Source: Actinopolymorpha pittospori (GTDB lineage Bacteria > Actinomycetota > Actinomycetes > Propionibacteriales > Actinopolymorphaceae). From it: a stretch of DNA of 64,000 nt. Positions 36,065 to 45,312 of the stretch are shown piece by piece. Position numbers and translations under genes: made by a program. The notes under the pieces were generated by a model that made no database searches, was not told the origin of the DNA, and worked only from the letters and a program-made list of their open reading frames with translations. Each line of letters opens with the position of its first letter. Position 1 is the first letter of the stretch. The stretch lies in the NCBI RefSeq assembly GCF_014873875.1, contig NZ_JADBEM010000001.1:7068001-7132000 (forward strand), given 5' to 3'.

Positions 36065-37171
36065 CTAGTGTTCCCCGCCGGAAATTCGTGCGATATATCG
36101 GGCGAGGGAGTCGAGGATTTCTTCGGCTGTCTTCTTCCAGACGAACGGTTTCGGGTCGGTGTTCCAGTTCTTGATCCATTCGCGGACGTCTTTCTCCAAC
36201 GCCTGGACGCTTTTGTGGACGCCGCGGCGTAGGAGTTGGTCGGTGAGGAAGGCGAACCAGCGTTCCACCTGGTTGAGCCAGGAGGCCCCGGTCGGGGTGA
36301 AGTGCATGTGGAAGCGCGGATGGCGGGCGAGCCAGTCGTTGATGGCGGGGGTCTTGTGAGTGGAAAGGTTGTCGCAGACGAGGTAGACGTCGAGTTGGGC
36401 AGGGACCGCTTTGTCGATCGCGATCAGGAACTTCTTGAACTCCAGGGCGCGGCGTCGTCGGTGGGTCTGGGAGATCACCGTGCCATCGGCAATGTTGAAC
36501 GCGGCGAACAGGCTGGTCACACCGTGGCGGACGTAATCGTGGCTGCGCCGCTCCGGCATCCCGGGCATGGCCGGCAGCACCGGCTGGGAGCGGTCCAACG
36601 CCTGCATGCCCGACTTCTCATCCACACACAACACCACCGCCCGCTCCGGCGGGTTGTGGTACAGCCCGACCACATCGACCACCTTCTCCACGAACAACGG
36701 ATCCGTGGAGAGCTTGAACCCATCACTGCGATGCGGTTTCAACTCGAACTTCGCCCAGATCCGCCCAATCGTCGACTCAGACAAACCCGAACGCGCCGCC
36801 ATCGACCTCCGCGACCAGTGCGTCGCACTCACCGGCGTCTCCTCCAGCGTCGCAACCACCACCTCCTCCACCTTGTCCAACAAGATCGACGGTGGACGAC
36901 CCGGCCGCGGCTCATCGACCAAACCGTCCAACCGCTTGGCCACAAACCGCCGACGCCACTTGTTCACCGTGTTCGGCGACACCCCCAAGTCGGCCGCCAC
37001 CTGCTTGTTCACCGCCCCCGGCACCGCACACGCCAACACGATCCGCGACCGCAACGCCAACGCCTGCGACGACTTCGCCCGACGCGACCAACGAACCAAC
37101 TGCTCCCGCTCACCAGCAGACAACACCAACTCGGCCTTCGGCCGCCCAGTACGAGCCACGGACACCATCAT
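36065..37171 (-). CDS. IS630-family transposase (copy B)
   Basis: The 368-residue protein shows an HTH (VNKQVAADLGVSPNTVNKWR) and DDE motifs: VVLCVDEKSGMQALDRSQ, DVYLVCDNLSTHKTPAIND and GASWLNQVERWFAFLTDQLL. The stop codon TAG lies in the terminal repeat itself. Intact; different subgroup from copy A and without a passenger gene. Confidence 0.95.
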   Translation of the reverse strand: MMVSVARTGRPKAELVLSAGEREQLVRWSRRAKSSQALALRSRIVLACAVPGAVNKQVAADLGVSPNTVNKWRRRFVAKRLDGLVDEPRPGRPPSILLDKVEEVVVATLEETPVSATHWSRRSMAARSGLSESTIGRIWAKFELKPHRSDGFKLSTDPLFVEKVVDVVGLYHNPPERAVVLCVDEKSGMQALDRSQPVLPAMPGMPERRSHDYVRHGVTSLFAAFNIADGTVISQTHRRRRALEFKKFLIAIDKAVPAQLDVYLVCDNLSTHKTPAINDWLARHPRFHMHFTPTGASWLNQVERWFAFLTDQLLRRGVHKSVQALEKDVREWIKNWNTDPKPFVWKKTAEEILDSLARYIARISGGEH

Positions 37172-37208
37172 ACCGATTTAACATACGAATTTCCGGCGGG
37201 GAACACTA
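36066..37208 (-). mobile_element. IS630-family element B
   Basis: There are perfect 25-bp inverted ends (TAGTGTTCCCCGCCGGAAAT and on). The terminal TA on both sides (36066-36067 and 37207-37208) is the target dinucleotide. The perfect ends suggest a recent insertion. Confidence 0.92.
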
Positions 37209-37270
37209 GACAGGTCCCCTGATCTGGGGTCTTCCCGCCGTGTGAGTGGGCCATGCGCAGGGAGAGGGGG

Positions 37271-37313
37271 AAGGCCTGCACCAGGGCGTGAAGGGCGAGC
37301 TGGTGCAGGCCTT
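37271..37313. terminator. perfect 14-bp hairpin
   Basis: AAGGCCTGCACCAG pairs with CTGGTGCAGGCCTT around a 15-nt loop. Confidence 0.55.
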
Positions 37314-37364
37314 CTCGTGGAAGAGGGGCGCTCACAAGTCGGTGAGGATCTGCTCATGTGGTGC

Positions 37365-37415
37365 GGGTCGCCTACGCCGAGCAAGCGCCGCGCGGGCACA
37401 TGACGTAGGCGACCC
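37365..37415. terminator. perfect 12-bp hairpin
   Basis: GGGTCGCCTACG pairs with CGTAGGCGACCC around a loop of about 27 nt. Confidence 0.5.
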
Positions 37416-37664
37416 TTCGGGGCGCAAAGCTTGGTTGGCCCCTCACGGAGTCTGCCCGAGGATGAGGGCCGCCCGCTAACGTCGGCGGTGTCCGCGATCA
37501 CGCATAAACCTCCGGCGAGCTCATGCGTGGGGCGTAAGTCCCACCTCGGCGGGGCCCATCGAGGCGGGTACGCAGCCAGCTGTGGTGCCTATGGTTTGAC
37601 GAGGTGCGCGGCGTAACAGTCCATCAGGGTGCTTTCGACAATGCGGCGCCCGCACCCACAGCAG

Positions 37665-37700
37665 CGGCCGGTGTAACTCGGAGGTGGGCTACACCGGCCG
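37665..37700. terminator. perfect 11-bp hairpin
   Basis: CGGCCGGTGTA pairs with TACACCGGCCG around a 14-nt loop. Confidence 0.5.
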
Positions 37701-38214
37701 TCGCGTCCACGTCCTACAGGCTGCCGCGTGTGCGTGTGATCACCTGAACTGGCCCCGGCTGGGTCGGGTTCCTGCAGGCGGGTTGGCCCGCCACCTGCGG
37801 GTGAGGCGCCGGGTGGCGTGGTGCGTACCGACCTGTTCCCGGTCACCGAGGACACCGTGATCGCCTACCGCGACACGGGCCGCACCACGCACCTGACCGA
37901 CGTGAAGGACGCCGCCCCATGCTGGGCTGTCTGCGTCACTGCATTACTGCAGGACGGTCAAGTTGTTGATCTTCCGCGACGCCTTCGCCAGCTCCGGGAT
38001 CAGAGCCGGATCATCGGTTCGGTGCTCGGTCATGACTGGCCGATCCACGAGGATCGTTGAAGACATGTCGTGGATTGCTGAGGGGCACCGCCTCCTCGAG
38101 TTGCCTGCGTCAGGCTTGCGTTGAGCCGGGCGCAGGCAACCCAGCGTCCTCGACGAGACGCTTGTTGTTGGGCGGGAGTCGGCGCTGTTTGTATCTGGCT
38201 TCCTAATGCTCTTG

Positions 38215-38889
38215 TCAAGCGGCGAGGGTGACTGGGGGTTCGACTTGGTAGCACCGTCGGTCGCGGATGAGTGCCCAGATGACGTTGACGCGTCGGCGTG
38301 GGAGGGCGAGGACGGCTTGGGTGTGTCGCTTCCCTTCGGCTCGCTTGCGGTCGTAGAAGCGTCGCGAGTTGGGGTCGCGCTGGATGCTGGTGAGCGCGGA
38401 GGTGTAGAAGACCCGTTGCAGGCGCCGGTGGTAGCGCTGCGGTCGGTGCAGGTTGCCGCTGGACTTGCCGGAGTCGTGCGGTGTGGGAGCCAGGCCGGCG
38501 AAGGCGGCGAGGCGGTCTGGGGTGGGGAACGCTTCCAGATCGCCGCCGGTGGAGGCGATGAACTCGCCGCCGAGCAGGGGTCCGATGCCGGGCATGCTGG
38601 TGATCACGTCGGCCAGTTCGTGCTCGCGAAACCGGCCCTCGATGAGCTTGTCGGTCTCGGCGATCTTCTCGTTGAGGGCCATCACCTCCTTCGCGAGGGT
38701 GTGGACCATCTTCGCGATGACCTTCTCGCCGACGACAGCCGTGTGCTGGCGCCCGGCGGCGTCCACCGCCGCAGTGGCCAGGGCCTTCGCGCCGCGGACC
38801 TTGCGGTTGCGCAACCACGTCTCCAGCCGATTGGCGCCGAGGCGGCGCAAGGCGGCCGGGGCCATGGCCCAGGTCTTCACGGCCAGCAT
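38215..38889 (-). pseudogene. IS110-family transposase, C-terminal part
   Basis: The frame carries the Transposase_20 domain: ITSMPGIGPLLGGEFIASTG, RLAAFAGLAPTPHDSGKSSG and YHRRLQRVFYTSALTSI. The N-terminal DEDD domain is missing upstream of about 38880. It represents a third IS110 subgroup. Confidence 0.85.
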
Positions 38890-39047
38890 GCCTCGCCCAC
38901 CGCGGAACCCGTCTCAGGCACCCCACCGGCCCTGCTCGCCAGGTCTGCTCACCTGTCACGTCGGTCTCGGGGCAGAACTGGCTGGGGGGCAGGGATCGAC
39001 AGGGTGATCGATCCCTGTCGGAGCGCCGGGCGGGCGTTGCTCTCAGA

Positions 39048-39099
39048 TACATACAGGACGTGTGTGCGTCAGCTACATACAGGACGTGTGTGCGTCAGC
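39048..39099. repeat. 26-bp perfect tandem duplication
   Basis: A 26-bp unit beginning TACATACAGGACGTGTGTGC occurs twice head to tail (39048-39073, 39074-39099), just upstream of the third intron copy. Confidence 0.9.
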
Positions 39100-39105
39100 G
39101 GCGGT

Positions 39106-39131
39106 TCAGGAGGGGTGGTGTTCTTGGGGCA
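39106..39131 (-). CDS. 3' end of a small gene split by an antisense intron
   Basis: Joined to 41067-41341 across the intron, the minus-strand frame continues LLID-MPQEHHPS and stops at 39106. See the entry at 41067. Confidence 0.6.
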
Positions 39132-39544
39132 GTGCGCCACGAGCGCGGAGAGGGGCTCTGATGTAGGCAGGGCTGCTTGATGTGGTGCTGTGCAGGAGAT
39201 GGAGGATTGCTGGCCCTCCGGCGTCGCTTTTCGGGGAGAGACGTCAAGCCACCTCACGCTGCGTTGGCTGAAGACCATCGTGGTGAGCGGTGAGGAAAAG
39301 GCCCGAGCAAACGGGTAAGGCGGGGACCAGGAAGACGAACGTGAGTGAACCGCTGACGAGGCACCGAAAGACAAGGATGACATCGAAACCGAGGCAGTGT
39401 CCCAGCTTCGGGATGAGCCTGGCGGGAGCCCGAGTATTGGCCAGGCGGTGTCCGGTGTGAAGGCGGCGTGATCCTGGTCTGCGGCTTCTGCATGGAACGT
39501 GGGAGAGCGAGCGCCGAAACCGTCCGCAACCTGCCGCCACAGCG

Positions 39545-40990
39545 GTGGGAGGCGGCGAGAGGGAGTGCATCCAAGGCTGCCGCTGGAAGATGCTGAGTAC
39601 CGTTGCGGCGCTGGCTGGCGGACCGGCTCGTAGTAGTGGAGAAGCCCCTGTAATGGGGGTGGAGCGAAGGGGCCGGCTCATCGTTGACCTGTCGCTTGAG
39701 CAACTGGCAGGGCAGACCGGGTGGTCTGTCTGGGCCGGGAGGACGAGAGAGGGCATGTCAGGTTCGGACGGCAAGTCGTTTGTGATTCCCAAGCAGCGAG
39801 TGTGGGAGGCGTATCGAAGGGTCGCGGCGAACAAAGGCGCCGCCGGGGTGGATGGGCAGTCGATCGAGGACTTCGAGAAGGACCTGCGGAACAACCTCTA
39901 CAGGATCTGGAATCGAATGTCGTCGGGGACCTACTTTCCGCCACCGGTGCTTCAGGTGGACATCCCCAAAGCCGACGGTGGGACCCGGACCCTCGGGTTG
40001 CCGACGGTGGCCGACCGGGTGGCGCAGACGGTGGTCGCGATGACGCTGGAGCCCCGAACCGAGTCGATCTTTGTGAACGACTCATACGGGTACCGGCCGG
40101 GTAAGTCGGCGCTGGATGCGGTGGCCGCGTGCCGCCAACGGTGCTGGAAGAAAAGCTGGGTGATCGACCTCGATCTTCAGAAATTCTTCGATACGGTGCC
40201 GTGGGAACTGATGGTCAAGGCGGTGCGGGCCAACATCACCCAGGAGCAGCGGTGGGTGGCCGCGCCGATGCAGACCCACGACGGAGCCGTGATCGAGCGA
40301 GACCGAGGAACCCCGCAAGGGTCAGCGGTCTCGCCGGTGCTCGCCAATCTGTTCATGCACTATGCATTCGACACGTGGCTGGCGCGCGAATTCCCGACGG
40401 TGGAGTTCGAACGTTATGCCGACGACGCAATCGTGCACTGTGCCACCAAGCGGCAGGCCGAAACGGTCCTGGCCGCGCTGAAAGAGCGGACGGAACAGGT
40501 CGGCGTCCGGCTGCATCCGGACAAGACCAAGATTGCGTACTGCAAGGACGAGAGTCGGCGAGGCGATCATGAACACACCTCGTTCGTCTTTCTGGGGTAC
40601 GAGTTCCGGGCACGATCGTTGAAAGGCAAGGACGGGCGAATGCACGTCAGATTCACGCCTGCGGTCAGCCCGAAAGCTCTCAAGGCAATGGGAGGGGTGG
40701 TCCGCTCTTGGCGGCTCCACCTGCGCACAGGAACAGACCTGAACGAACTGGCCAAACAGATCAACCCGATCGTGGCGGGCTGGATGAACTACTACGGCCG
40801 ATACAACAGGTCGGAGATATATCCCCTGCTACGACGCATCAACACCTACCTGATGCGATGGGCGCGACGGAAGTACAAGCGGTTGCGTGCCTGGAAACGC
40901 CTGTGGCGCTGGTGGTCCGGGATCGTCGATCGAGATCCGGGGCTGTTCAGGCACTGGTCATGGGAGCGCATGTCGTCTGGGTATCGATGA
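39545..40990 (+). CDS. ltrA: group II intron reverse transcriptase/maturase, lineage A
   Basis: The 481-codon protein is identical to the copy at 33091-34536: YADD reverse transcriptase plus maturase domain, no endonuclease domain. Intact. Confidence 0.95.
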   Translation: MGGGERECIQGCRWKMLSTVAALAGGPARSSGEAPVMGVERRGRLIVDLSLEQLAGQTGWSVWAGRTREGMSGSDGKSFVIPKQRVWEAYRRVAANKGAAGVDGQSIEDFEKDLRNNLYRIWNRMSSGTYFPPPVLQVDIPKADGGTRTLGLPTVADRVAQTVVAMTLEPRTESIFVNDSYGYRPGKSALDAVAACRQRCWKKSWVIDLDLQKFFDTVPWELMVKAVRANITQEQRWVAAPMQTHDGAVIERDRGTPQGSAVSPVLANLFMHYAFDTWLAREFPTVEFERYADDAIVHCATKRQAETVLAALKERTEQVGVRLHPDKTKIAYCKDESRRGDHEHTSFVFLGYEFRARSLKGKDGRMHVRFTPAVSPKALKAMGGVVRSWRLHLRTGTDLNELAKQINPIVAGWMNYYGRYNRSEIYPLLRRINTYLMRWARRKYKRLRAWKRLWRWWSGIVDRDPGLFRHWSWERMSSGYR

Positions 40991-40993
40991 GAA

Positions 40994-41027
40994 GAGCGGA
41001 GTGAGCCGAGAGGTTCACGCTCCGTTC
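40994..41027 (+). ncRNA. group II intron domain V (lineage A, copy 3)
   Basis: This is a 34-nt hairpin with GAGA tetraloop, as at 1217-1250. Domain VI follows with one base change (CCCCTC for TCCTC context). Confidence 0.9.
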
Positions 41028-41066
41028 TGTGGGAGCCCCGGGGTGAAACCCCTCGGGGCCACCCGA

Positions 41067-41341
41067 CTGTCGATGAGGAGGTGGTCGGGCACGGGCCACC
41101 CGAGGGCCTTCAACGCTGCGGCGTAGCGGACCCGGCTGACCAGTTCTCTGATCATCGCGGTCGCGACGGCGGCGCGTAGGTCATTCTCGGCGGGTTGCTG
41201 GAGGAGCTGCGCGGTGGTTTGGCGCAGCTGGGCGTGTGCGCGTTCCCGCTCCCGGATCGCCTCGTGCAAGTCCTGCATCATCCATCCATCCAGCGGAAGG
41301 GTTGTTCCTCGCCTGGCGCCGGAGCGCATCGTCGGGTTCAC
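41067..41341 (-). CDS. small unknown protein gene, interrupted near its 3' end by intron copy 3
   Basis: From the GTG at 41341 the frame encodes a helical, charged protein (LDGWMMQDLHEAIRERERAH, ENDLRAAVATAMIRELVSRV, RYAAALKALGWPVPDHLLID). After removal of the intron it continues 8 codons to a stop at 39106, about 100 residues in all. The GTG overlaps the stop of the upstream small gene (GTGA), indicating coupled translation. Family not recognised. Confidence 0.6.
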
Positions 41342-41529
41342 GGCGCTGCGGTGGTGCGGCGTTGTAGGTCGGCGCATGTCGCCTCCCACGTGTTGTGCTC
41401 AGCGGTGCTGTCGAGGCTGAGACCGGTGAGGCCGCCTACCAGCCAACCCATCACGGTGCGAGCGGTGCCGGCCGCCGTGGCCACCGCCTGTTCCGACAGC
41501 GCAGTACCGGCGACACCATCCCCAGCCAT
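41338..41529 (-). CDS. 63-residue unknown protein
   Basis: MAGDGVAGTALSEQAVATAA, then TARTVMGWLVGGLTGLSLDS, forms one weakly hydrophobic helix followed by a polar tail. It is coupled by a GTGA overlap to the next gene. No family recognised. Confidence 0.45.
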   Translation of the reverse strand: MAGDGVAGTALSEQAVATAAGTARTVMGWLVGGLTGLSLDSTAEHNTWEATCADLQRRTTAAP

Positions 41530-41728
41530 CCCGCATTTCCCCTTGTTCAGACTGCAACTGCCTTGGCCGCCGCCTATCGTGTGACGCGCGACAAAGGATG
41601 CAATACCCCGACGACGTTGGTCATACGCGGGCGCCCCTTTCAGTAGGTAGTGCCGACTTCGGTGGTAGTGCCAAGCCGCACCGGTACCGCCACCGATTCG
41701 TGGCCCTCGCTTTGCTCAAGCTCAACCG

Positions 41729-42784
41729 GTGATGAACCCGCGTCTGTGGGAGTGTCGGGTGGTGGAGCAGTGTGGGAGGGTGCACGTTCGGTTGCCGTTG
41801 GAGCCGATGCTCGCCCGGAGCACCGATCAGCTACCCGATCCCGGGGTCGGGTGTGGCCGGTGGCTGATGGAGCCGAAGTGGGACGGTTACCGGGCGATCT
41901 GTCTCGTATATGGGGACGGGAAAGTTCGGATCGTCAGCAGGAACGGCACTGATCTCACTCGGGTGTTTCCTGAGATCGCTGGGGCGCTGGCCGCGATCCT
42001 GCCCCGGGGAACCGCTGTCGACGGAGAGATCGTGTGTTGGAGGGGCGGCAAGCTTGACTTTCATGCCCTTCAGCGCCGCTACGCGTGCCGACGCTACGCC
42101 CGGGCGCTCGCACGAAGTGAACCAGCGCACCTGATCGTCTTTGACGTTCTCGAGCTGGCTTGCCGCGACCTTCGACAAAGACCCTGGACGATCCGCCGCC
42201 ACGCATTGGAGGCACTGTTTCTACGGGCCCCGCCCGGTTCACCGCTCACCCTGAGCATGCAGACCGCCGACTTCTATGTGGCCAACCGCTGGTTCGATGA
42301 TCTGTCCGAGATCGGGGTCGAGGGCCTGATCATCAAGCCGGCGCAGAGCAGATACGAGCCGGGCCAGCGCCTGTGGCTCAAGCTCAAGACCAAAGCCACC
42401 ACCGAGGCGATCATCGGGGGTGTCACCGGCAGTCTCACCCAACCGCGCCAGCTGGTCCTCGGCCGCTACGACTCCAAGACCGGCAGGCTCCGCGTCGTCG
42501 GCACGACGACCCGGATCAGCGACCGCGCCGCCTCCGAGATCACACCGCTCCTCCTGCCCGCCACCGGCCACCACCCCTGGCCGGACAAGCTCGCCACCAG
42601 CTGGCGCACCGCATCGACCCCCTACCTAGGAGTGGAACCCGGCATCGTGGTGGAGATCAGCGCGGACCTCGCCACCGACCGCGGTCGACGCTTCCGTCAT
42701 GCCGCCCGCTACCTGAGGGTCCTGGACGTGGCACCCGAACAGGTGCCATGCGACCTGGACCTACAGAGGAGGGAACAGCCCTAG
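41729..42784 (+). CDS. ATP-dependent DNA ligase (LigC-like)
   Basis: The 351-residue protein carries the nucleotidyltransferase core: motif I EPKWDGYRA with the adenylated Lys, RNGTDLTRVFPEI, DGEIVCWRGGKLDFHALQRR, VEGLIIKPAQSRYEPGQRLW and WLKLKTK. A C-terminal OB-fold follows (IIGGVTGSLTQPRQLVLGRY). It seals nicks using ATP; LigC-type enzymes in actinobacteria are tied to repair outside the main NAD-ligase. GTG 41729 or ATG 41732 could be the start, and the first 25 residues are atypical. Confidence 0.9.
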   Translation: MMNPRLWECRVVEQCGRVHVRLPLEPMLARSTDQLPDPGVGCGRWLMEPKWDGYRAICLVYGDGKVRIVSRNGTDLTRVFPEIAGALAAILPRGTAVDGEIVCWRGGKLDFHALQRRYACRRYARALARSEPAHLIVFDVLELACRDLRQRPWTIRRHALEALFLRAPPGSPLTLSMQTADFYVANRWFDDLSEIGVEGLIIKPAQSRYEPGQRLWLKLKTKATTEAIIGGVTGSLTQPRQLVLGRYDSKTGRLRVVGTTTRISDRAASEITPLLLPATGHHPWPDKLATSWRTASTPYLGVEPGIVVEISADLATDRGRRFRHAARYLRVLDVAPEQVPCDLDLQRREQP

Positions 42785-42789
42785 TCGCC

Positions 42790-42981
42790 GTGTGGGCTCA
42801 CCGGCTCGACTCCGAGCCTGGCCCGATGCCACCGACCGGTTCGGCTCTGGGTGACGCGCTCGACGCGCTCAGCACGGGCGCGGCCGCGGCTGTGCGGCGG
42901 CTCGGCCGGCTCGGTTCCCCGTGGCAGACCATCGCCGTCCTCACCCGCGGCCAACTGCTCACCCCACTGCCCAGCGGCTGA
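42790..42981 (+). CDS. small unknown protein downstream of the ligase
   Basis: The 63-residue frame from GTG 42790 (GSALGDALDALSTGAAAAVR, LGRLGSPWQTIAVLTRGQLL) starts 5 nt after the ligase stop, so co-transcription is likely. No family recognised. Confidence 0.45.
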   Translation: MWAHRLDSEPGPMPPTGSALGDALDALSTGAAAAVRRLGRLGSPWQTIAVLTRGQLLTPLPSG

Positions 42982-43020
42982 TCACCAGCCCGCCGCCACA
43001 CAACCATGCCCAGGCGGCGG

Positions 43021-43060
43021 CGACACCATGACCATAAGCCCGACACCATGACCATAAGCC
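43021..43060. repeat. 20-bp perfect tandem duplication
   Basis: CGACACCATGACCATAAGCC occurs twice without spacer, followed by a partial third unit (CGACACCGTGA). Confidence 0.9.
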
Positions 43061-43149
43061 CGACACCGTGAGCACCACTCATCCTCACAAACGGTGTCGC
43101 TGCGACCCTCTCCGTCATCACCTACAGCGTCGCCGGCGTCCTCATCCAG

Positions 43150-43500
43150 CGTGGCGGGCAACACATGTCGGCCACCAGATCACCGGGGGTCTCACCATCA
43201 TCAGTGGACTCACCGAGATCGGCCACCACGACCCGACGAAGCTGCGCAGAAAGGGCCGCCCCCAGATGCTCCACACCAAAGCTGGCGAGCCAGTCACGAT
43301 GCTCCACGGCCACCACTCTGACAGACGGGTCCGACAGGATGCGCCCCAACTTCGGTCGCTTCCCATCCAGTCCCGACCTCGGTGACAACCTCCGCGACCA
43401 CGTGACCGTTCGACGTGGCCCCCTCGGTAAGCCGGGCTACCTGCCGACCCAACTCAGAACGCTGGTCATGCGAGGACACCGGGCCTAATACACCACCACC
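43150..43500 (-). pseudogene. IS607-type serine recombinase, frameshifted
   Basis: SSHDQRSELGRQVARLTEGA and SNGHVVAEVVTEVG lie in one frame. GLDGKRPKLGRILSDPSVRV, VAVEHRDWLASFGVEHLGAA and LSAQLRRVVVADLGESTDD lie in another. Together they match the catalytic domain of IS607-family TnpA. The N-terminal MerR-like HTH and the end are missing; no tnpB partner lies nearby. Confidence 0.75.
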
Positions 43501-43806
43501 CGACCATTCGAGCCCGTCTCAGAGACATCGACCCAGGTCGTGCCCGACCCCGACCGCCGAGCAGGCACCGGCATCCGGCCCTCACCGAACCACCGATACG
43601 CCGCTTGTGGCGCACACCTCGCATTCCCGCCCAGCCAGCCGAGTCACGCCCCTAACACGAACACATGTCCGATCACGTCTACTCACAAACACCGGACAGC
43701 TCAGATCCCACCACCAGATCTGGGCCAGCCAGCAGCTGAGATACGTACGGGACGTGGAGACGCGACTGGTCGGGGCAGCCGGCCGTTCCACCGACCGCGC
43801 CGCCAC

Positions 43807-45312
43807 TCAGGAGCCGCCCGACGCACCCGAGTCTCGTGGTCCCGGCGACTCCGGAGGTCCCTGAACCCCGCGGCGTCCTTCCGGCCTCGTGGCGCGGGCC
43901 GACTCCGCGCCTGGCTGCTCGCGCTCGCCGGTCTGCCGCGGAACGGCGCCCGCTCCGGGAAGCCGGGTCACCGCGTGCTTTGCCGCCTCCCCGCCCTTGA
44001 TGGCGGCGTAGACGTCGCGGGCCGTCTCGAACTCCCGCGCGGTGAACGCGCGTTCGGGACGTATCTCCCGCGTGAAGGCGACCAGCCACGTCGCGACGGC
44101 GAACAGGCGGTTACGGAACCCGGTGAGGAACGCGATGTGTAGAAGGAGCCAGGCCAGCCAGCCGACGAAACCGCTCAGCCGCACTCTGCCCAGGGTGACC
44201 ACCGCCCGCCCTCGGGCCACGTAGGCGGCCGAGCCGAGGTCGCGGTACTTGAAGGGCCCCGGCGGGCGGTGTCCCTGGACCGCCCGGCGGATCCGGGTGC
44301 CGGTGTAGCGCCCGGACTGCATGGCCACCTCGGCGACACCGGGGAGCCGGTCCACGCTCATCAGGTCGCCGGCCACCGAGATGTCCGGATGTCCGGGGAC
44401 CGTGAGGTCCGGGCCGACCTTGATCCGGCCGGACCGGTCCTGCTCCACTCCGCAGGCACGCGCGATCGCCTGGGCCAGCGGCGGTGCGGCCACGCCGGCC
44501 GTCCACAGGACCGTGGCCGCCTCGTGGTGTTCCTCGCCGCCATCGGCCCGTCGTGCCGTCAGGCCCGCCTCGTCCACGTTGGTGACGAGTGAGTTCATGT
44601 GCAACTCGACACCGAGGTGCGTGAGAGCCGCCGCGGCCCGGGTCGAGAGCGTCGGTCCGAACGACGCGAGCGGGTCGGGTCCGCCGTTGAACAACAGCAC
44701 CCGCGCGTCCTCGGGCGTACTGCGGTGGAACTCCTTGCGCAGCGTGTGCGTAGCGAGCTCGCGGATCTGACCGGCCAGCTCGACACCGGTGGGCCCGGCA
44801 CCGACGAGGGCGAAGGTGAGGTACCTGCGGCGCTCCTCCACGGTGGCGGCCGTCTCGGCCATCTCGAACGCACCGAACACCCGTTGCCGGATGGCGAGGG
44901 CGTCCCCGATCGTCTTCATACCGGGCGCGTGCGCCGCGAACTCGTCGTGGCCGAAGTACGACTGGCGGACGCCGGCGGTCACCACCAGGTCGTCGTAGGG
45001 GATCTCCAGCCGGCTCCCGCCCGGCCGTAGCGCGATGACCAGTCGGCGGACGGGGTCCACGTCGACCACCTCGGCCAGGAGTGTCTCGACGTTGTGGTGC
45101 CGGCGGAGCACCTCGCGCAGCGGCGAGGCGATCTGTCCCTCGGACAGGATGCCCGTCGCGCACTGGTAGAGCAGCGGCTGGAACAGGTGGTGGGCGGCCC
45201 GGTCGACCAGGATCACCGACACCGGCGCGCGACGCAGCGCGCGAGCGGCGTACAGCCCCGCGAATCCGCCACCGATGATCACCACGCGGCGGAGCGGTTT
45301 GTCCGCATCCAT
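43807..45312 (-). CDS. ndh: type II NADH dehydrogenase (NDH-2)
   Basis: The 501-residue flavoprotein has an N-terminal FAD-binding GGGFAGLYAARAL near residue 14, a second Rossmann motif VGAGPTGVELAGQIRELA for NADH, and ISVAGDLMSVDRLPG for the flavin tail. A C-terminal amphipathic/hydrophobic region (FVGWLAWLLLHIAFLTGFRN) attaches it to the membrane. It passes electrons from NADH to quinone without proton pumping. The start has GGAGG upstream. The last 50 residues are Pro/Gly/Glu-rich and unusual. Confidence 0.93.
   Translation of the reverse strand: MDADKPLRRVVIIGGGFAGLYAARALRRAPVSVILVDRAAHHLFQPLLYQCATGILSEGQIASPLREVLRRHHNVETLLAEVVDVDPVRRLVIALRPGGSRLEIPYDDLVVTAGVRQSYFGHDEFAAHAPGMKTIGDALAIRQRVFGAFEMAETAATVEERRRYLTFALVGAGPTGVELAGQIRELATHTLRKEFHRSTPEDARVLLFNGGPDPLASFGPTLSTRAAAALTHLGVELHMNSLVTNVDEAGLTARRADGGEEHHEAATVLWTAGVAAPPLAQAIARACGVEQDRSGRIKVGPDLTVPGHPDISVAGDLMSVDRLPGVAEVAMQSGRYTGTRIRRAVQGHRPPGPFKYRDLGSAAYVARGRAVVTLGRVRLSGFVGWLAWLLLHIAFLTGFRNRLFAVATWLVAFTREIRPERAFTAREFETARDVYAAIKGGEAAKHAVTRLPGAGAVPRQTGEREQPGAESARATRPEGRRGVQGPPESPGPRDSGASGGS

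Larger units (their letters stand above)
37209..38214. other. gene-poor, hairpin-rich stretch
   Basis: No known family is seen in 1 kb. A plus-strand frame at 37818-38060 (RTDLFPVTEDTVIAYRDTGR) is open but unrecognised. Three long perfect hairpins occur at 37271-37313, 37365-37415 and 37665-37700. Confidence 0.5.
39132..41066 (+). mobile_element. group II intron, lineage A, copy 3 (complete, ectopic site)
   Basis: It starts GTGCGCCACG at 39132 and ends ACCCGAC at 41066. The 5' flank TTCTTGGGGCA resembles the IS3 site (AGTTGGGACA), so the exon-binding pairing is probably retained. The 3' flank TGTCGATG is unrelated. It is antisense to the small gene it interrupts. Confidence 0.95.

Noticed and set aside
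34834..36174. Plus-strand 446-codon open frame across IS3 OrfA/OrfB
   Set aside because: Antisense to both IS3 genes and running across the element boundary; no similarity of its own.
41395..41646. Plus-strand ORF upstream of the ligase
   Set aside because: It overlaps the coupled minus-strand small gene pair, which has better start and stop spacing; no similarity was seen.
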